From: Winogradskyella psychrotolerans RS-3
GTDB lineage: Bacteria > Bacteroidota > Bacteroidia > Flavobacteriales > Flavobacteriaceae
DNA length: 64,000 nt
Direction of reading: 5' to 3'
NCBI RefSeq assembly: GCF_000427335.1
Contig: NZ_ATMR01000176.1
Span: 82,993 to 146,992 of the forward strand
The translations under genes and the position numbers were made by a program. Positions 1-12,300 of this stretch are shown here, piece after piece (position 1 is the stretch's first letter; each line of letters opens with the position of its first letter). The notes under the pieces are model-generated. The model saw only the letters and a list, made by a program, of their open reading frames with translations, searched no databases and had not been told where the DNA came from.

Positions 1-1249
1 TCACGCGTTTTCTAATGTCTACTGAAGACTCACCATTACGCTCGTCTGCTAATTTTTCAAAAGGCACCGGAGTGACTTCAATATGAATATCGATACGATC
101 TAATAAAGGTCCAGAGATTTTTCCCATATAACGTTGCATTTCTGCAGGAGATGATGTTATTGGAGAATCCGGATCATTAAAATAACCGCTCGGACTCGGG
201 TTCATACTGGCCACTAGCATAAATGATGATGGATACGTGACTGTAAATTTCGCTCTGGAAATCGTCACTTCTCGATCCTCCAATGGTTGACGCATGACTT
301 CTAATACTTCGCGCTTAAACTCTGGTAATTCGTCTAAGAATAGAACACCATTATGAGATAAGGAGATTTCACCCGGTTGTGGGTAACTTCCGCCGCCTAC
401 GAGCGCAACATTCGATATCGTGTGGTGAGGACTTCTAAAAGGCCGTTGTGCCATTAAACCCGTATGTTCTTTTACGCGACCAACAACCGAATGAATTTTA
501 GTAGTCTCCAAAGCTTCGTGCAATGTCATTGGAGGCAAAATGCTTGGTAAACGCTTTGCTAACATGGTTTTCCCCGAACCTGGCGGACCAATTAAAATAA
601 TATTATGACCTCCTGCTGCGGCAATTTCCATACAACGCTTAATTGACTCTTGGCCTTTTACGTCTGAAAAATCGAATTCAGGGAAATCTAAATTTTTATA
701 AAATTCTTCTCTTGTATTTATTATGGTTTGCTCTAAAGGCTCACCTTTATCGAAATGATTAATGACCTGCATTATGTTTTCGACACCAAAAACTTGTAAA
801 CCATCAACGATTGCGGCTTCTTTAGCATTCTGAATTGGCAATATAAACCCCTTAACCCCTTCTTCTCTTGCTTTTACAGCCATTGGTAAAGCCCCTTTAA
901 AAGGCTGCAAACTTCCATCTAAGGACAGTTCTCCCATAATCAGATAATCCTCTAAATTTTCTGCTTTAATTTGATTTGTTGCCGCTAAAATTCCTAATGC
1001 CAAGGTTAAATCATAAGCAGATCCTTCCTTTCGTAAATCAGCAGGAGCCATGTTAATCGTAATTTTTTTACCTGGAATTCGGAAACCATTATTCTGAAGC
1101 GCAGCTGCAATACGATAATTACTTTCTTTAATGGCATTATCTGGAAGTCCAACTAAATGATAACCAACTCCTATATCTACGTTTACCTCAACTGTTATAA
1201 CAGAAGCCTCAACACCAAAAACAGCACTTGCGAAAACTTTTTTAAGCAT
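1..1249 (-). CDS. YifB/ComM-family Mg-chelatase-like AAA+ ATPase, 3' end cut by window edge
   Basis: The frame opens with ATG at 1247-1249 on the minus strand and stays open to base 1, giving about 416 of the roughly 510 residues usual for the family. The N-terminal half (residues 1-190) is the Lon-like/ChlI domain. It is followed by a Walker A motif GPPGSGKT near residue 220, a Walker B region with FLDELPEF, and the [10 protein letters not shown] segment typical of YifB/ComM. ComM homologues are hexameric helicases that help branch migration during natural transformation; that role is family knowledge and is not shown here. A bidirectional-looking hairpin at 1293-1325 separates it from the next minus-strand gene upstream. 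The C-terminal Mg-chelatase domain lies outside the window. Confidence 0.93.
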   Translation of the reverse strand, partial: MLKKVFASAVFGVEASVITVEVNVDIGVGYHLVGLPDNAIKESNYRIAAALQNNGFRIPGKKITINMAPADLRKEGSAYDLTLALGILAATNQIKAENLEDYLIMGELSLDGSLQPFKGALPMAVKAREEGVKGFILPIQNAKEAAIVDGLQVFGVENIMQVINHFDKGEPLEQTIINTREEFYKNLDFPEFDFSDVKGQESIKRCMEIAAAGGHNIILIGPPGSGKTMLAKRLPSILPPMTLHEALETTKIHSVVGRVKEHTGLMAQRPFRSPHHTISNVALVGGGSYPQPGEISLSHNGVLFLDELPEFKREVLEVMRQPLEDREVTISRAKFTVTYPSSFMLVASMNPSPSGYFNDPDSPITSSPAEMQRYMGKISGPLLDRIDIHIEVTPVPFEKLADERNGESSVDIRKRV

Positions 1250-1292
1250 GAATGATTAGTTTTCTTAAATGTAAGAAAACCAACGCAATAAA

Positions 1293-1325
1293 AAAACCTT
1301 TCAAAATTTAATCTTGAAAGGTTTT
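1293..1325. terminator. Hairpin terminator downstream of the first T9SS gene
   Basis: Perfect 12-bp arms AAAACCTTTCAA (1293-1304) and TTGAAAGGTTTT (1314-1325) enclose a 9-nt loop, with A/T tracts on both sides, so it can end transcription in either direction. It follows the stop of the large minus-strand gene ending at 1346. Near-identical hairpins recur at 9311-9343 and 12807-12839. Confidence 0.8.
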
Positions 1326-1345
1326 CCTGCTGTAGATAATAAAAT

Positions 1346-4300
1346 CTATTCTTTTAAAACCTTAATAATTCTTATAGCCTCACCAATTTTAACCTCAACA
1401 AAGTACATTGCAGATGGCAAATACGCCATATCTATTGTCGTATTTTCACTATTAACAAGTATAGTTTGCAACTGTCTTCCTGTGACATCCATTATTGATA
1501 CATGATCTATTATTGTTGTGTTACTTAAAAATAACTGATCATTCACTGGGTTTGGACGGAATGAAAATTCAGAAAATAAATAATCGTTAGCGCTAAGCGT
1601 GCTTTCTTCTCCAAACGTAAGATTATCTAAATAAGCTTTATCATCACTATTTTTACCAAGTTGCTGTAAGGACACTCTTAAAGTATTTCCTGCATAAGAC
1701 GAAAGATCTACTTCTACATTCTGATAATCATCTGCATTATTAGCGTTAAAGCTTTCTAGTTCATCTCCATTAATAACAACTCGAAATACAGATTCTGTAT
1801 TTGAATTTAAGAACGTTTGTCTTAAATCGAAATTCATAAATAATTCTGAAACATTAGTTGCATCAATTTCAAAATTCACTTTAGAGATAAAGTTCTGATT
1901 TTCTAGCCAATTTGAATTTGCATCACCCGTGTTATACCATTCGGTATTATCCAAACCACCAGTCATCATAATCACATTTTCACCATTATCATTCGCAGGT
2001 CTACATAGTGTGTTTTCTGTTTCTTCCAAAATTAACCCTACAAGATTATCACCATCAAAATCATAACTTGTAACAGTACCATTTACCACCTCAACTCGTT
2101 CTTCATATTCACCTTCTAAACTAAAGGAATCAACTGAGATCGTACGAACTATAGAAGAATACCCAAAATCTAATAAAAATGAATAATCGCCATTTACGAT
2201 TGGTGTAAATGTTGTTTCTATGGTGTAATAATTATAGAAACCATAACTAAATTCTGAAAAATAATTAATATAATTATCTAAAGCCTCCGTTGTATTTCCT
2301 TGACCTGTCCAAATTTTAACACTCTGAGAACTATAATCCCCTTGCTCTTTTCTTATTTTAAATGAAAGCGTATACGTTGTACCAGCTTGCATATTAAACA
2401 TTGGAGTTATCATGTAAGCCTCAATACCATATTGGTCAAAAATAGCGTATAGATAATCTGTATCTCCATCACCAACTTGATAAGCACTTAAATTGGAATT
2501 ACTAGACACCCAAACATCATCTCCCTGAAAACACTCTGGCAAGATACCTTGACCATAAGCATCCATGGTATCAAAATTTTCTACCCATGGCACACTTTCT
2601 ACATTACAGGCTGTGGTGGCATTAATTGGCCCAACCCAGTCACTTGCTCCTGACGAATCACAATTTGTTCTGATATAAAACTCATAAGTGGTTTCAACAT
2701 CTAAACCAGTAATCGTTATGTCATTGGTATTTGTACTCGCAATTGATCCTGTACCTGGCGAGAATCCTTCTATTCCATATTCAACATCGAATGTTGCTCC
2801 TAAATCTAAATTTTCCCAAGATATCGCAACACTTGTATCTGAAACCGATAAGAAATCTACACTTATAGGTTCTAAACACGCCGGTCTTTCTTTATATTCA
2901 ATATCATCAAACATAACCATTGAATAATCGTTTTCTTCATTATGCTTTATAGCAATGTGATGTGCATCTCCTGTATATGACGCAAAATCGATTAAAAACT
3001 CTTTTCCAAATAGCGGAACCTCATCTGCCCAAATAGTCGTAAAAGACACAAATGTTTCACTATCTAATGGATTAGTCATAGTACCAATAATGATTCCCGA
3101 TTGATTATAAGCTGATCCTGTAGTTTCATTTCTAACCCAAATTTTAAGAATTTTATTCGCATCTAAATCTGACAAAAACGGTGAAACTAAAACACCAGCT
3201 AAAGGTGGATCACTTGTACCACTCAAATTCACGAAACCTACATTTGGTGACGAGCTAGGACTAACAACAAGCCCCTCTGAATTATAAATTCCCGAAGCTT
3301 GCTTATCATTCCTTGTCCAACAAAAATTTGGAATAGGCTCATATATCGCATATTGATATGAAGCATCATATTGATCAAAATTTTCGTAAAACGGTGCTTG
3401 CTTTTCGCACGTAATCGTAAATGCATACGGCACACTCCAATCGCTATAACCTTGCTCTGTACTACAAAAAGCTCTAACACGATAATCGTAATTAGTTAAC
3501 GAACTTAAACCACTAATTACAAATGGATTTGAATCTGCCTGTACAATCGTACCATCACCTATACTGAAATCTATAGGTCCATATTCAATTTCCCAATTTT
3601 GAGGTCCTTGCTGCGTGTTATTATCTTGCCATGTTAAAGTGATTTCGCCAGAATCGGTTTGTGTAGCTTCTAAATCAGTTGGTGTAACACATCCGATTTC
3701 GGTATACTCAAAATCATCAAAAAGAATAACTTGACGCTCATTTATTCCTGCCTGTCTAATTCCTATATATTCATCCTCTAAATAGAAATTTGCTAGATCG
3801 ATCTCAAACTTTGTCCAAGTATCTTCGTTCTCATAAGCGTTTGTGATTGTATAATACGGTGTAAACGTTGTATAATCATCAGGATCTGACATCGTACCAA
3901 TAATAACCTCTGAAGGAGTTGCATAAGCGCTAGAAAGTGGATACATCCAAAACGATATTCTTTTGTAATTATCTAAATCAATTAATCTTGGCGAGACTAA
4001 AATTGTCTGTTCTGAAACTTCTTCATGTAATGGATTATTGGTTTCATTTAAAAACCATATCGCCTGTTCTCCTGTATGCGCATCTGGTGTAGAAATTGCA
4101 CTATTATTATAAACCCTTATCTGAGCTATTTCATCCCAATATGGTGATCCTACTTGCGGTAACAAACCTGTCCAACAATGTTCTAAATAGCCTAATGGAT
4201 GATTTTCAAAACCTTCTTGATAACCAACCTCATAACCTTCACACTTTGTTTTAAAAGTTTGCTTTACGGACCACCCACTAAATGCACTTCCACAATTTAC

Positions 4301-7300
4301 TCTTATATAGAAGTCATATTCCGTATCTTCTAAAAGATTAGAAATCGTTAAGAATGAACTATCATTAGCTGTAATAGTTGTCCCGTTTCCAATTTCAAAA
4401 TCCGAAAAACCATATTCAATTTCCCAATCTGTAGGATTTGAATTTTCATAAGTCTCCCAACGCACATCTACAGCATCATAACGTTCATCTAAAACAACTG
4501 GATAAAGTGGCTCTGTACAGTCTGGAACGCTTTCAAATATAAAATCATCTAAGAAAAAATCGCTATTTGAACTCTCATTCTCTAGCCTAATTGCGATGTA
4601 TGTATCACTTCCTGTAAAATTATCAAAATAAATAGTGTGTTCTTTCCATTGCGCTTGCGGTCTTCCGTCGTTTTTAAGCTCACTCATTTCTTCAGGTAGA
4701 ACATCTCCAACTAAAGTAAATGTAGAAATGTCAGTTGGGTCTGTCATTGTACCGACCTCAATAGCTAATTGATTATAAGTTGACGCACTAAAACTAGCAT
4801 CCGAAATAAGATTAAATCGTAATCGCTTAGTATTATCGATATTTAATATTTGTCTTGAAACAAGATATAAATCAGTTTCTCCTGTGTTATTATTGAATCT
4901 TAAAAACTGATTTCCGCTTACAGGTAATATTCCATATGTTTCAATTGGACTAATAAATGCATAACTATCACTAGAAATAACACTCCAACATGGACTTAAT
5001 TCTCCTTCAAATTCAAAAGATTCAAAATAATCCCCTTCAATAGGAAGACATGCTGTAAAGAACGTCAGAACTTCTGTCCACTCTGAATACAACTCGTCAT
5101 CATCACATTTAGCTCTTACTCTAATACCGTATTCAGTGCCTTCAAGAAGATTTTCTAACACATAACTATTAGACGTTACCACTATAAATTGTTCAGAATT
5201 ATATGCATTTAATTGCTCAAACTCAAGTTCGTATTCTATATCTGATTCACCTGCCGTCCAACTGATTTCTGCACTATTGTCATAAATATTATCTAAAGTT
5301 AGCGCTGTAGGAACATTACATACAACAGATTGTAGATAAGCAAAATCATCAATAAGCACCTGATCACCGGAATAATAATTAGCTCGGCTTTGTCTAAAAG
5401 CTATAAATTGATCTGTACCATTATAATCCGTTAAGTATACGGTTCTCTTTTCCCAAACATCAGGTTCAACTTCTCCTGTAATGGTTTGCAACGCTTCAAA
5501 GGTCGAAGCATCATCAGGGTTACTCATGGTTCCAACAGTTAAACCTTCGTCGTAATTACTAATATAAAACTCAATCTTTTTATCGTTTGATAAATCTGTA
5601 AATAATGGTGACACCATCATAACTCCATAACTAGAATATGAACTGGTATCTCCCAAGTAAGCCGAGTAACCATCATCACCAAAGTTATTATCAATAACCA
5701 TTTCGAAAGATGTTGTATAATGGTTTGAAGAAAACTCATAAGCTGTCCAACACTCATCTAACGATGAGCTATTAAAATCGTAAGTATACCCTGTAAAATA
5801 AGATTGACCACAACCTACATCTACTGTTACTTTATCTGACCAATCACTCGTACTATTTGCATCACAAATAGATCTCACATAAAAATCATACACAATATCT
5901 AATGGTAAATCTGTAACACTAAAAGGATTTGAATTTGCCTGAATCAATGTACCATCATCAAACCAAAACCCTTCTTCTCCATATAATATTTCCCATTGCG
6001 TAGCGGCACTTTCGTCACTCCAAGATAATTCAATTTCACCGTTAGAAATTGATGTATTCGCAAAATCACTTGGTGTTAGACAGGTTGGAATATCTGAATA
6101 TTCAAAACGATCTAAATAAATAATAGAAGTCCCTCCTATTGGCTCATCTGCGATTTGCATTTTAAATGCTACATAATTATCTGTTCCAGAATAATCATCA
6201 AAATTGATTGTGAATTGCTTCCACTCTCTGTAAAGCATATCGGCACTTAAAATAGTTTCTTTTGCCGTAAAAGTGTTTTCATCTGCAGGATCAGTCATAG
6301 TACCTACAACAATATCAGCATTGCTATATCTTGGATGCAACCAAAACTTAACACGTTTAGTACCATTACTTAAATCACTAAACTCTGGTGACACTAAATA
6401 CAGATTATCTGTCTGCTCATAGTTATTGAATTTAATAGTATTCCCACTTCCTCCAAGTGGATATTGATTAGAACCATCTACAATATTTGTATCATTTATT
6501 TCTGGATCTACAACCGGTAATCGCGACCAACAATTTGCAAACTCATTGCTATCAAAATCTTGACTATAATATCCTGAAAACAGACCACAATCAGTATGTA
6601 AATTGTAAATCTTAAACCAATCACTATAACTTCCACCACCACAATCTGATCTGATATAAATATCGTAAGTAGAATCTGGGTATAAATTATTAACGGTTGT
6701 ATTTTCTCCTGTTCCACTAAGCATAGTACCTGAACCTAATTCAAAATCTACTAAACCATATTGAATCTCCCAATCTGTTACTCCCACAGTATTTGACCAT
6801 TCTAAATCTACTGTAGTATCTGTTATTGCTATAACTTCTACATCAACAGGCTCTAAACAATTTGGAGTGTTTTGATATACAAATTCATCTATATAAAATT
6901 CAGCATAACTATCTACCTGAACCTGATTAAACGCTATAAAACGATCATTCCCTGTATAGTTTTCGAAATTTATAATAATTTGTTGCCATTCCCCTTCTAT
7001 CAAATCTAATGATGAAATGGTTTGATAAGGTGTAAACGTAGACATATCGTTTTGGATCGATAAAGTACCAATAACCAAATTAGACTCTCCATCTACATTC
7101 TTTAACCAAAATTTGATACGCTTAGAACTATTTAATTCAGATAACTCAGGAGTAACAATAGCGCCGTCAACCGAATTTTCTATTTTAAGAGCACCAACAG
7201 ATGCAGCTGTATTTCCATCTTGAGTTATATATCCACTTCCTAATACTTCCCAGCAATTATAGAATTCACCACCATAACCATCTTCAAAATCATAAGCGTA

Positions 7301-9136
7301 ATCTGCAACAAGTGCTGGACATGCCGTTGTAAATTGACTTGAATACGACCACTCACTATTTTCATCATTACTACACTGCGATCTTATATAGAAATCATAA
7401 GTTGTCTCACTATCTAATCCTTGTAGTAAAAACGGTTTTGAGGTTGTATTAACTACCATACCCATACCTTGAGCAAACCCTTCAATACCATATTCAATGT
7501 CCCAACTTTCGGCATTACCTAAACTTGTCCAATCTATTAATGCTTCAGTAGCATAAGTTATTGTTTCAGAATCTAAAGGTGTTATACAACTTGGTGAATC
7601 TTGGTACGTAAAATCATCGATTAAAGATAATGCATAGCCTCCGCTTACTCTAAATGCAACATGATTTGCAGCACCTGTGTAATTTTCGAAATCAACATGA
7701 ATTTCCCTCCATTGAGAACCAATACCTCCACTCATAGTAACATTTCGGTAAGGTTCGAACGTTGTTATATCATCAGGATCTAAAATTGTTCCTACGTTAA
7801 GCCCACTCGCTATTGGTGAATTCAACCAAAAAGACACACGCTTAGAACTATTAAAATCTGATAACTCTGGTGTGATTAAAAAAGCTTCATTATTAGATGA
7901 AACACGCATACCAACCGAATTATTACCTGTATTTGCTGTACCAACCGTTTTTACATAATAGTAATTTGATGAATAAAGTGGCGATTTCCTCCAGCAATCA
8001 TCTATAAAAGGCTGTGTTGTTGTTTCAAAACTTTGTGTATAACCTATGACTGCAGCATCACAATCGTCAGGACTACAGGTTTCCGTAAAATAACTTGTTG
8101 ATGGTTTTATGAAATTATCATTTGCATAAATGACATCATCTACACAAATGCCACCCAAAGACGATGCATTATTGATATTGAAATATGTAAAAATTGAATT
8201 ATTACCATTCTTAGCATTTACCGATGCTATTTGAGAACCACTCAAATCTAACCATACTAAATTAGGGTTATTAGAAACATCTACTGTATTGACGTATAAA
8301 TCATCAAGAGATAAATAGGCTAAATTTATATTATTACTGACATCTAGTTCCGTAATAAAATTATTAGTGACATAAAGATTAAATAAGTTAATATTATTTG
8401 AAACATCTACACTTGTAAGGTTTAAGTTTCTAAGATATAGTAGGCCTAAATCTGGCATGTTAGACACATTAATTTCAGATTGATTGGTATACCACAAAGA
8501 AATTTGTTGTAATAAATTATTATTTGAAAAATCTATAGTGTTTAGGCTATAACAATAAGTGGCGCTAAAGACCTCTAGATTAACATTATTAGTAATATCT
8601 AGATCTACAATAGAGGTGAAATTTAATTTAAGATTTTTCAGGGCAATATTAGCTGACAAATCGAGCTCGTAAACCGAATTTGCTGCAACATTTAAAATCT
8701 GAAGGTTAGGATTTAAACTTGTATTTAGTTCTGTAATATTATTACCATTACAAGCCAATTCTTGTAAATTAATATTCTGAGAAACATCTAAAATACTCAA
8801 CTCATTAGCTGCAATATCTATTTTCTGTAAAGCAATATTATTTGATAAATCAACTGCTATTATTTCATTGTTATTACATAGCAACTCTACAATAGATACA
8901 AAACTCTCAATACCTGTAAGATCAGAAATTTCTAAAAAACCGAGATTAAGACTTCCGGCATAAGCTTCTGCTTCTGAAACCTGAATTTCTTGATCTCCAT
9001 TGGTATCAATAACTGGATCGTGATTTAAAAGGGCGGTTTTAAAATTTACATCTGGAATATTTACATTCTGAGAAAAGGAGAATTGAGCAACTACAATACA
9101 GAAAAGCATTGACGTTGACAGCTTAAGTAGATTCAT
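1346..9136 (-). CDS. Giant T9SS-exported surface protein: LRR region, seven jelly-roll/FN3 modules, type A sorting domain
   Basis: This 2596-residue protein starts with a signal peptide (MNLLKLSTSMLFCIVVAQ...). Residues about 20-345 are leucine-rich repeats of the internalin/LVDLDISNN kind. Residues about 350-2230 hold seven repeats of about 210 residues, each a Cys-started MAM/jelly-roll-like half (CW near the start, then RVKFWL, VGTM..D, FDDF) followed by a fibronectin type III half (W.IEYG... T.YDF.IR..C). An eighth, divergent jelly-roll and another beta domain follow. The C-terminus (FRPNPVNDQL to the end) is a T9SS type A sorting domain, so the product should be exported and attached to the cell surface or secreted. 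Adhesion or glycan binding is inferred from architecture. No catalytic domain was recognised. It shares its N-terminal LRR type with the gene at 9365-12615. Confidence 0.93.
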   Translation of the reverse strand: MNLLKLSTSMLFCIVVAQFSFSQNVNIPDVNFKTALLNHDPVIDTNGDQEIQVSEAEAYAGSLNLGFLEISDLTGIESFVSIVELLCNNNEIIAVDLSNNIALQKIDIAANELSILDVSQNINLQELACNGNNITELNTSLNPNLQILNVAANSVYELDLSANIALKNLKLNFTSIVDLDITNNVNLEVFSATYCYSLNTIDFSNNNLLQQISLWYTNQSEINVSNMPDLGLLYLRNLNLTSVDVSNNINLFNLYVTNNFITELDVSNNINLAYLSLDDLYVNTVDVSNNPNLVWLDLSGSQIASVNAKNGNNSIFTYFNINNASSLGGICVDDVIYANDNFIKPSTSYFTETCSPDDCDAAVIGYTQSFETTTQPFIDDCWRKSPLYSSNYYYVKTVGTANTGNNSVGMRVSSNNEAFLITPELSDFNSSKRVSFWLNSPIASGLNVGTILDPDDITTFEPYRNVTMSGGIGSQWREIHVDFENYTGAANHVAFRVSGGYALSLIDDFTYQDSPSCITPLDSETITYATEALIDWTSLGNAESWDIEYGIEGFAQGMGMVVNTTSKPFLLQGLDSETTYDFYIRSQCSNDENSEWSYSSQFTTACPALVADYAYDFEDGYGGEFYNCWEVLGSGYITQDGNTAASVGALKIENSVDGAIVTPELSELNSSKRIKFWLKNVDGESNLVIGTLSIQNDMSTFTPYQTISSLDLIEGEWQQIIINFENYTGNDRFIAFNQVQVDSYAEFYIDEFVYQNTPNCLEPVDVEVIAITDTTVDLEWSNTVGVTDWEIQYGLVDFELGSGTMLSGTGENTTVNNLYPDSTYDIYIRSDCGGGSYSDWFKIYNLHTDCGLFSGYYSQDFDSNEFANCWSRLPVVDPEINDTNIVDGSNQYPLGGSGNTIKFNNYEQTDNLYLVSPEFSDLSNGTKRVKFWLHPRYSNADIVVGTMTDPADENTFTAKETILSADMLYREWKQFTINFDDYSGTDNYVAFKMQIADEPIGGTSIIYLDRFEYSDIPTCLTPSDFANTSISNGEIELSWSDESAATQWEILYGEEGFWFDDGTLIQANSNPFSVTDLPLDIVYDFYVRSICDANSTSDWSDKVTVDVGCGQSYFTGYTYDFNSSSLDECWTAYEFSSNHYTTSFEMVIDNNFGDDGYSAYLGDTSSYSSYGVMMVSPLFTDLSNDKKIEFYISNYDEGLTVGTMSNPDDASTFEALQTITGEVEPDVWEKRTVYLTDYNGTDQFIAFRQSRANYYSGDQVLIDDFAYLQSVVCNVPTALTLDNIYDNSAEISWTAGESDIEYELEFEQLNAYNSEQFIVVTSNSYVLENLLEGTEYGIRVRAKCDDDELYSEWTEVLTFFTACLPIEGDYFESFEFEGELSPCWSVISSDSYAFISPIETYGILPVSGNQFLRFNNNTGETDLYLVSRQILNIDNTKRLRFNLISDASFSASTYNQLAIEVGTMTDPTDISTFTLVGDVLPEEMSELKNDGRPQAQWKEHTIYFDNFTGSDTYIAIRLENESSNSDFFLDDFIFESVPDCTEPLYPVVLDERYDAVDVRWETYENSNPTDWEIEYGFSDFEIGNGTTITANDSSFLTISNLLEDTEYDFYIRVNCGSAFSGWSVKQTFKTKCEGYEVGYQEGFENHPLGYLEHCWTGLLPQVGSPYWDEIAQIRVYNNSAISTPDAHTGEQAIWFLNETNNPLHEEVSEQTILVSPRLIDLDNYKRISFWMYPLSSAYATPSEVIIGTMSDPDDYTTFTPYYTITNAYENEDTWTKFEIDLANFYLEDEYIGIRQAGINERQVILFDDFEYTEIGCVTPTDLEATQTDSGEITLTWQDNNTQQGPQNWEIEYGPIDFSIGDGTIVQADSNPFVISGLSSLTNYDYRVRAFCSTEQGYSDWSVPYAFTITCEKQAPFYENFDQYDASYQYAIYEPIPNFCWTRNDKQASGIYNSEGLVVSPSSSPNVGFVNLSGTSDPPLAGVLVSPFLSDLDANKILKIWVRNETTGSAYNQSGIIIGTMTNPLDSETFVSFTTIWADEVPLFGKEFLIDFASYTGDAHHIAIKHNEENDYSMVMFDDIEYKERPACLEPISVDFLSVSDTSVAISWENLDLGATFDVEYGIEGFSPGTGSIASTNTNDITITGLDVETTYEFYIRTNCDSSGASDWVGPINATTACNVESVPWVENFDTMDAYGQGILPECFQGDDVWVSSNSNLSAYQVGDGDTDYLYAIFDQYGIEAYMITPMFNMQAGTTYTLSFKIRKEQGDYSSQSVKIWTGQGNTTEALDNYINYFSEFSYGFYNYYTIETTFTPIVNGDYSFLLDFGYSSIVRTISVDSFSLEGEYEERVEVVNGTVTSYDFDGDNLVGLILEETENTLCRPANDNGENVIMMTGGLDNTEWYNTGDANSNWLENQNFISKVNFEIDATNVSELFMNFDLRQTFLNSNTESVFRVVINGDELESFNANNADDYQNVEVDLSSYAGNTLRVSLQQLGKNSDDKAYLDNLTFGEESTLSANDYLFSEFSFRPNPVNDQLFLSNTTIIDHVSIMDVTGRQLQTILVNSENTTIDMAYLPSAMYFVEVKIGEAIRIIKVLKE

Positions 9137-9310
9137 TAGGGTTGGTTTAAAATGGTATATTTAATTAATTTAAAGACTATTACAAGTTTTTTAGATTTGT
9201 AATATTTGATAATTCTCTTTATACATGAGTTTTAATTAGTGCTCTAACCTAAGTGTTTCGAACGATTGGATTCGGGATAATGTTAAATAAATGCCAAAAT
9301 ATAAAACAAA

Positions 9311-9343
9311 AAAACCTTTCAAAGTATTATTTTGAAAGGTTTT
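9311..9343. terminator. Hairpin terminator downstream of the second T9SS gene
   Basis: Thirteen-base arms AAAACCTTTCAAA (9311-9323) and TTTGAAAGGTTTT (9331-9343) with a 7-nt loop lie just past the stop at 9365 on the minus strand. The stem sequence is the same as in the hairpins at 1293 and 12807; only the loop differs. Confidence 0.8.
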
Positions 9344-9364
9344 AATTATAACACATTAGATAAT

Positions 9365-12300
9365 CTAGCTTTTAATAAATCTTCTAACCGTTTTATTTGT
9401 GCCAGATTTAATTTCTAAAAAGTAAACGCCTTTGGTTAAACTTGAAACATCTACGATGTATTCTAAATTAGATAATTCAATTGCTTTTAGCACTCTACCA
9501 TTAATATCAACTATTGTTAATTGATCAATAATTTGATTCGACACAACCTCTAACACATTTTGTGCAGGATTAGGAAACAACCTTACAGATTGCTTATGGA
9601 ATTGATTAATACTTAAAGGCGCTACAATTTCAGTACTTACCATATTGGTTATAATTGGCGCATTAAAATCAAAATAAATAGCCGCTTCACCTTCAATAAT
9701 ATCACCAACAACGACATCGTTTTTAGGCTTTATTCTAAACGCAATGTAGCCTTGCGACAGCTCTTCATCATCAGATTGTGCCAATAAATTAATGTTATCG
9801 TAAATAAACGCTACTTTATTTTCATTTGTGACTTCAACCGTATAATCGTGACTAGAAGCCAAAGGCTGTAATGTTTTCCAATCGAGTTTAGCGTCTAAGA
9901 CATCTTCAATTCTTACATTGATTGCACTTGCTGTTCCTGTATTTTGAAAACGAATAATATAATCTAAGTAATTCCCTTTTTCTTCTTCAAAAATAGTTGA
10001 ACCTTGTAACACACGTTTGTCATTAGGATCATACGAATTCACCACAATTTGTTCTAAAGTATAACTATTATCTTCTGGCGTGATATCTGAATTTACAGGA
10101 AGAATTTCTGATGTAAATACCAACACGTCATCACTATTTACAGTAGGTGGCATAAAGACATTAAACTCCAACTTGATTGTTCTTGACTCAAAAGGCGTTA
10201 AATCCGTAAAATCAAACATTATACTGTTTGTTGTTTGCGACGCAATAGTTTCATTAGCCGATAAAAACTAAGCATGGTGTCATCAAAAGCTACAGCTACT
10301 GAACCATCTAATTGCGTTGTTCCGATGTTACTAAAGATTAATTCATATGTAGCATCAAAGCCTGGTCTTGCAGGATTAACAGGCAACAACATCACATTAA
10401 GATCATCAACAATTTCATTGGCTTGAATACAAAAATCTATCAACTCTGTATTATTAAAATCCGTAAAGACCGTAGTTTGCGATTGAGGTCCAACGGTAAA
10501 ATAATCTGGAAGACTAGATTCTAACGATGTGACATACGTATTAGACGATACATAATTAACGTACCCACCTTCAACACTTGTAAATGTTGCCGTAGTATCT
10601 ACAACACTCTGAGACTGTATCATTAGATTTTTAATTTTAAAATCTGCTGCGTCACAACCATCATTATCAATGTCGTATTGCAATGTTCCTGTAACTTGAT
10701 TTAAACAATCTTCTGTAAGAGTTATGTCTTGGTCTGTAAGTGCCTGAATTCTCAATGCTAATAAATTACCAACATCATCTACACATATAGTTTCTAAATT
10801 AGGAAGCCCTGGAAATGTTGTTGAATAGATCTGATCAATATTATCATTTCCTCCACTCTTAAAATTTACGTAAGTTAAGTTTGGATTATTACCGATAGAA
10901 AATATATTCATATTGGTACTATTACTTAAATCTAAATGTTCTATTAGTGTATTAGTACAGTTTAAAGTTCTAATATTAATATTTCTTAAATCTAATACCG
11001 TAAGAGGATTACCATAAACCGTTAATGCAGATAACGCTAAATTATTAGTAACATCTAACGCTGTTAAATCATTATTTCCAAGCCCTATCCCTGTTAATGC
11101 TGGCAAACCAGAAACATCTAATGAGACCAGATTATTACTTGTTAAACTAACTGATGTTAGATTTGGGTTATCACCCAAAATAACTTGTTCAGCACCAGCA
11201 TAATTTGCACTCAAACGCTTTAAAGTCGAAACACTTGAAACATCAATAAGATCAATATTATTATAAGCGCAACTTAAGATTTCTAAGGCCGCAAAATCGG
11301 CAATACCTGTTAAGTCCGTAATATTAGAGCTTTCAATGTCCAATTCCGTAATAGTGTTTATTTTTGAAGTCGGAATTTCTCCATTTGAAGGACTTGTATC
11401 GTAACCCTGACTAATTAATTCTATTTCAAATTTTAGATCTGGTATTAATGTTACCTCTGATGCTGCAGCACATTCTGCTTCCGTTTCCACTAAAGTCACT
11501 GCACCACCTCTGTACCAGTTACCATAGTTTATATTGGCATTATCCACAAAAACGCAGTACAACTCCGGATTGTATTGAAGTCTCAAGGTCGTAAGAAGGT
11601 TATTATTTCCATTTCTCAAATAAGCGGTCTGCAATTGGTTGGCTTGAACTTTTAATGTGTTTAATTGCTGATTACTTTCAATATCTATAGTGGCTAGCTG
11701 ATTATCATCTAGCTCTAAAATTTCTAAATTTGAATTTTGAGAAACATCAATTGTCGTAAATTGATTATCATTAAGTATTAAATCTGTTAAACCAGAAAGC
11801 AATGATGTGTCAATCGTTGATATTGGTGATTGCTGACATTCCAAATATGTAAGTGCTGTATTATTAGAACCAAAGACAAGGTTTGATACCAAGCCATAAG
11901 AACATCGCAATTCCGTTAATGCTATATTATTGGAAACATCTAAGGTAGAAAAACCACCACTTCCGCAATCTATAGTTTCTAACAATACATTATTAGAAAG
12001 GTCTAAACTGGTAAGTTGAGAAAGTGAATGCGCAACTATTGTTTTTAAAGCTGTGTTAGAACTTAAAACTAAAGTTGTAAATTGATTGATAGCACAGTTT
12101 AACTCTTCAAGTTGCGTGCAATTATTAACATTAAGAGTGGTCATCTGCATATTTGTACAGCTCAATATTCTAAGATTCACATTGCTCGATACATCTAAGC
12201 TAGCTAGATTATTACTACCTACATCAATAACCTCTAACGCTGTATTATTAGAAAAATCAACGGCAGTTAAATCATTGCTATTTAAATTAATATTCACCAA

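Noticed and set aside
1314..1505. Plus-strand 63-codon frame over the end of the large T9SS gene
   Set aside because: It overlaps the terminator and the coding 3' end of the minus-strand gene and has no protein-like pattern.
2688..2927. Plus-strand 79-codon frame inside the large T9SS gene
   Set aside because: Antisense shadow of a low-complexity repeated coding region.
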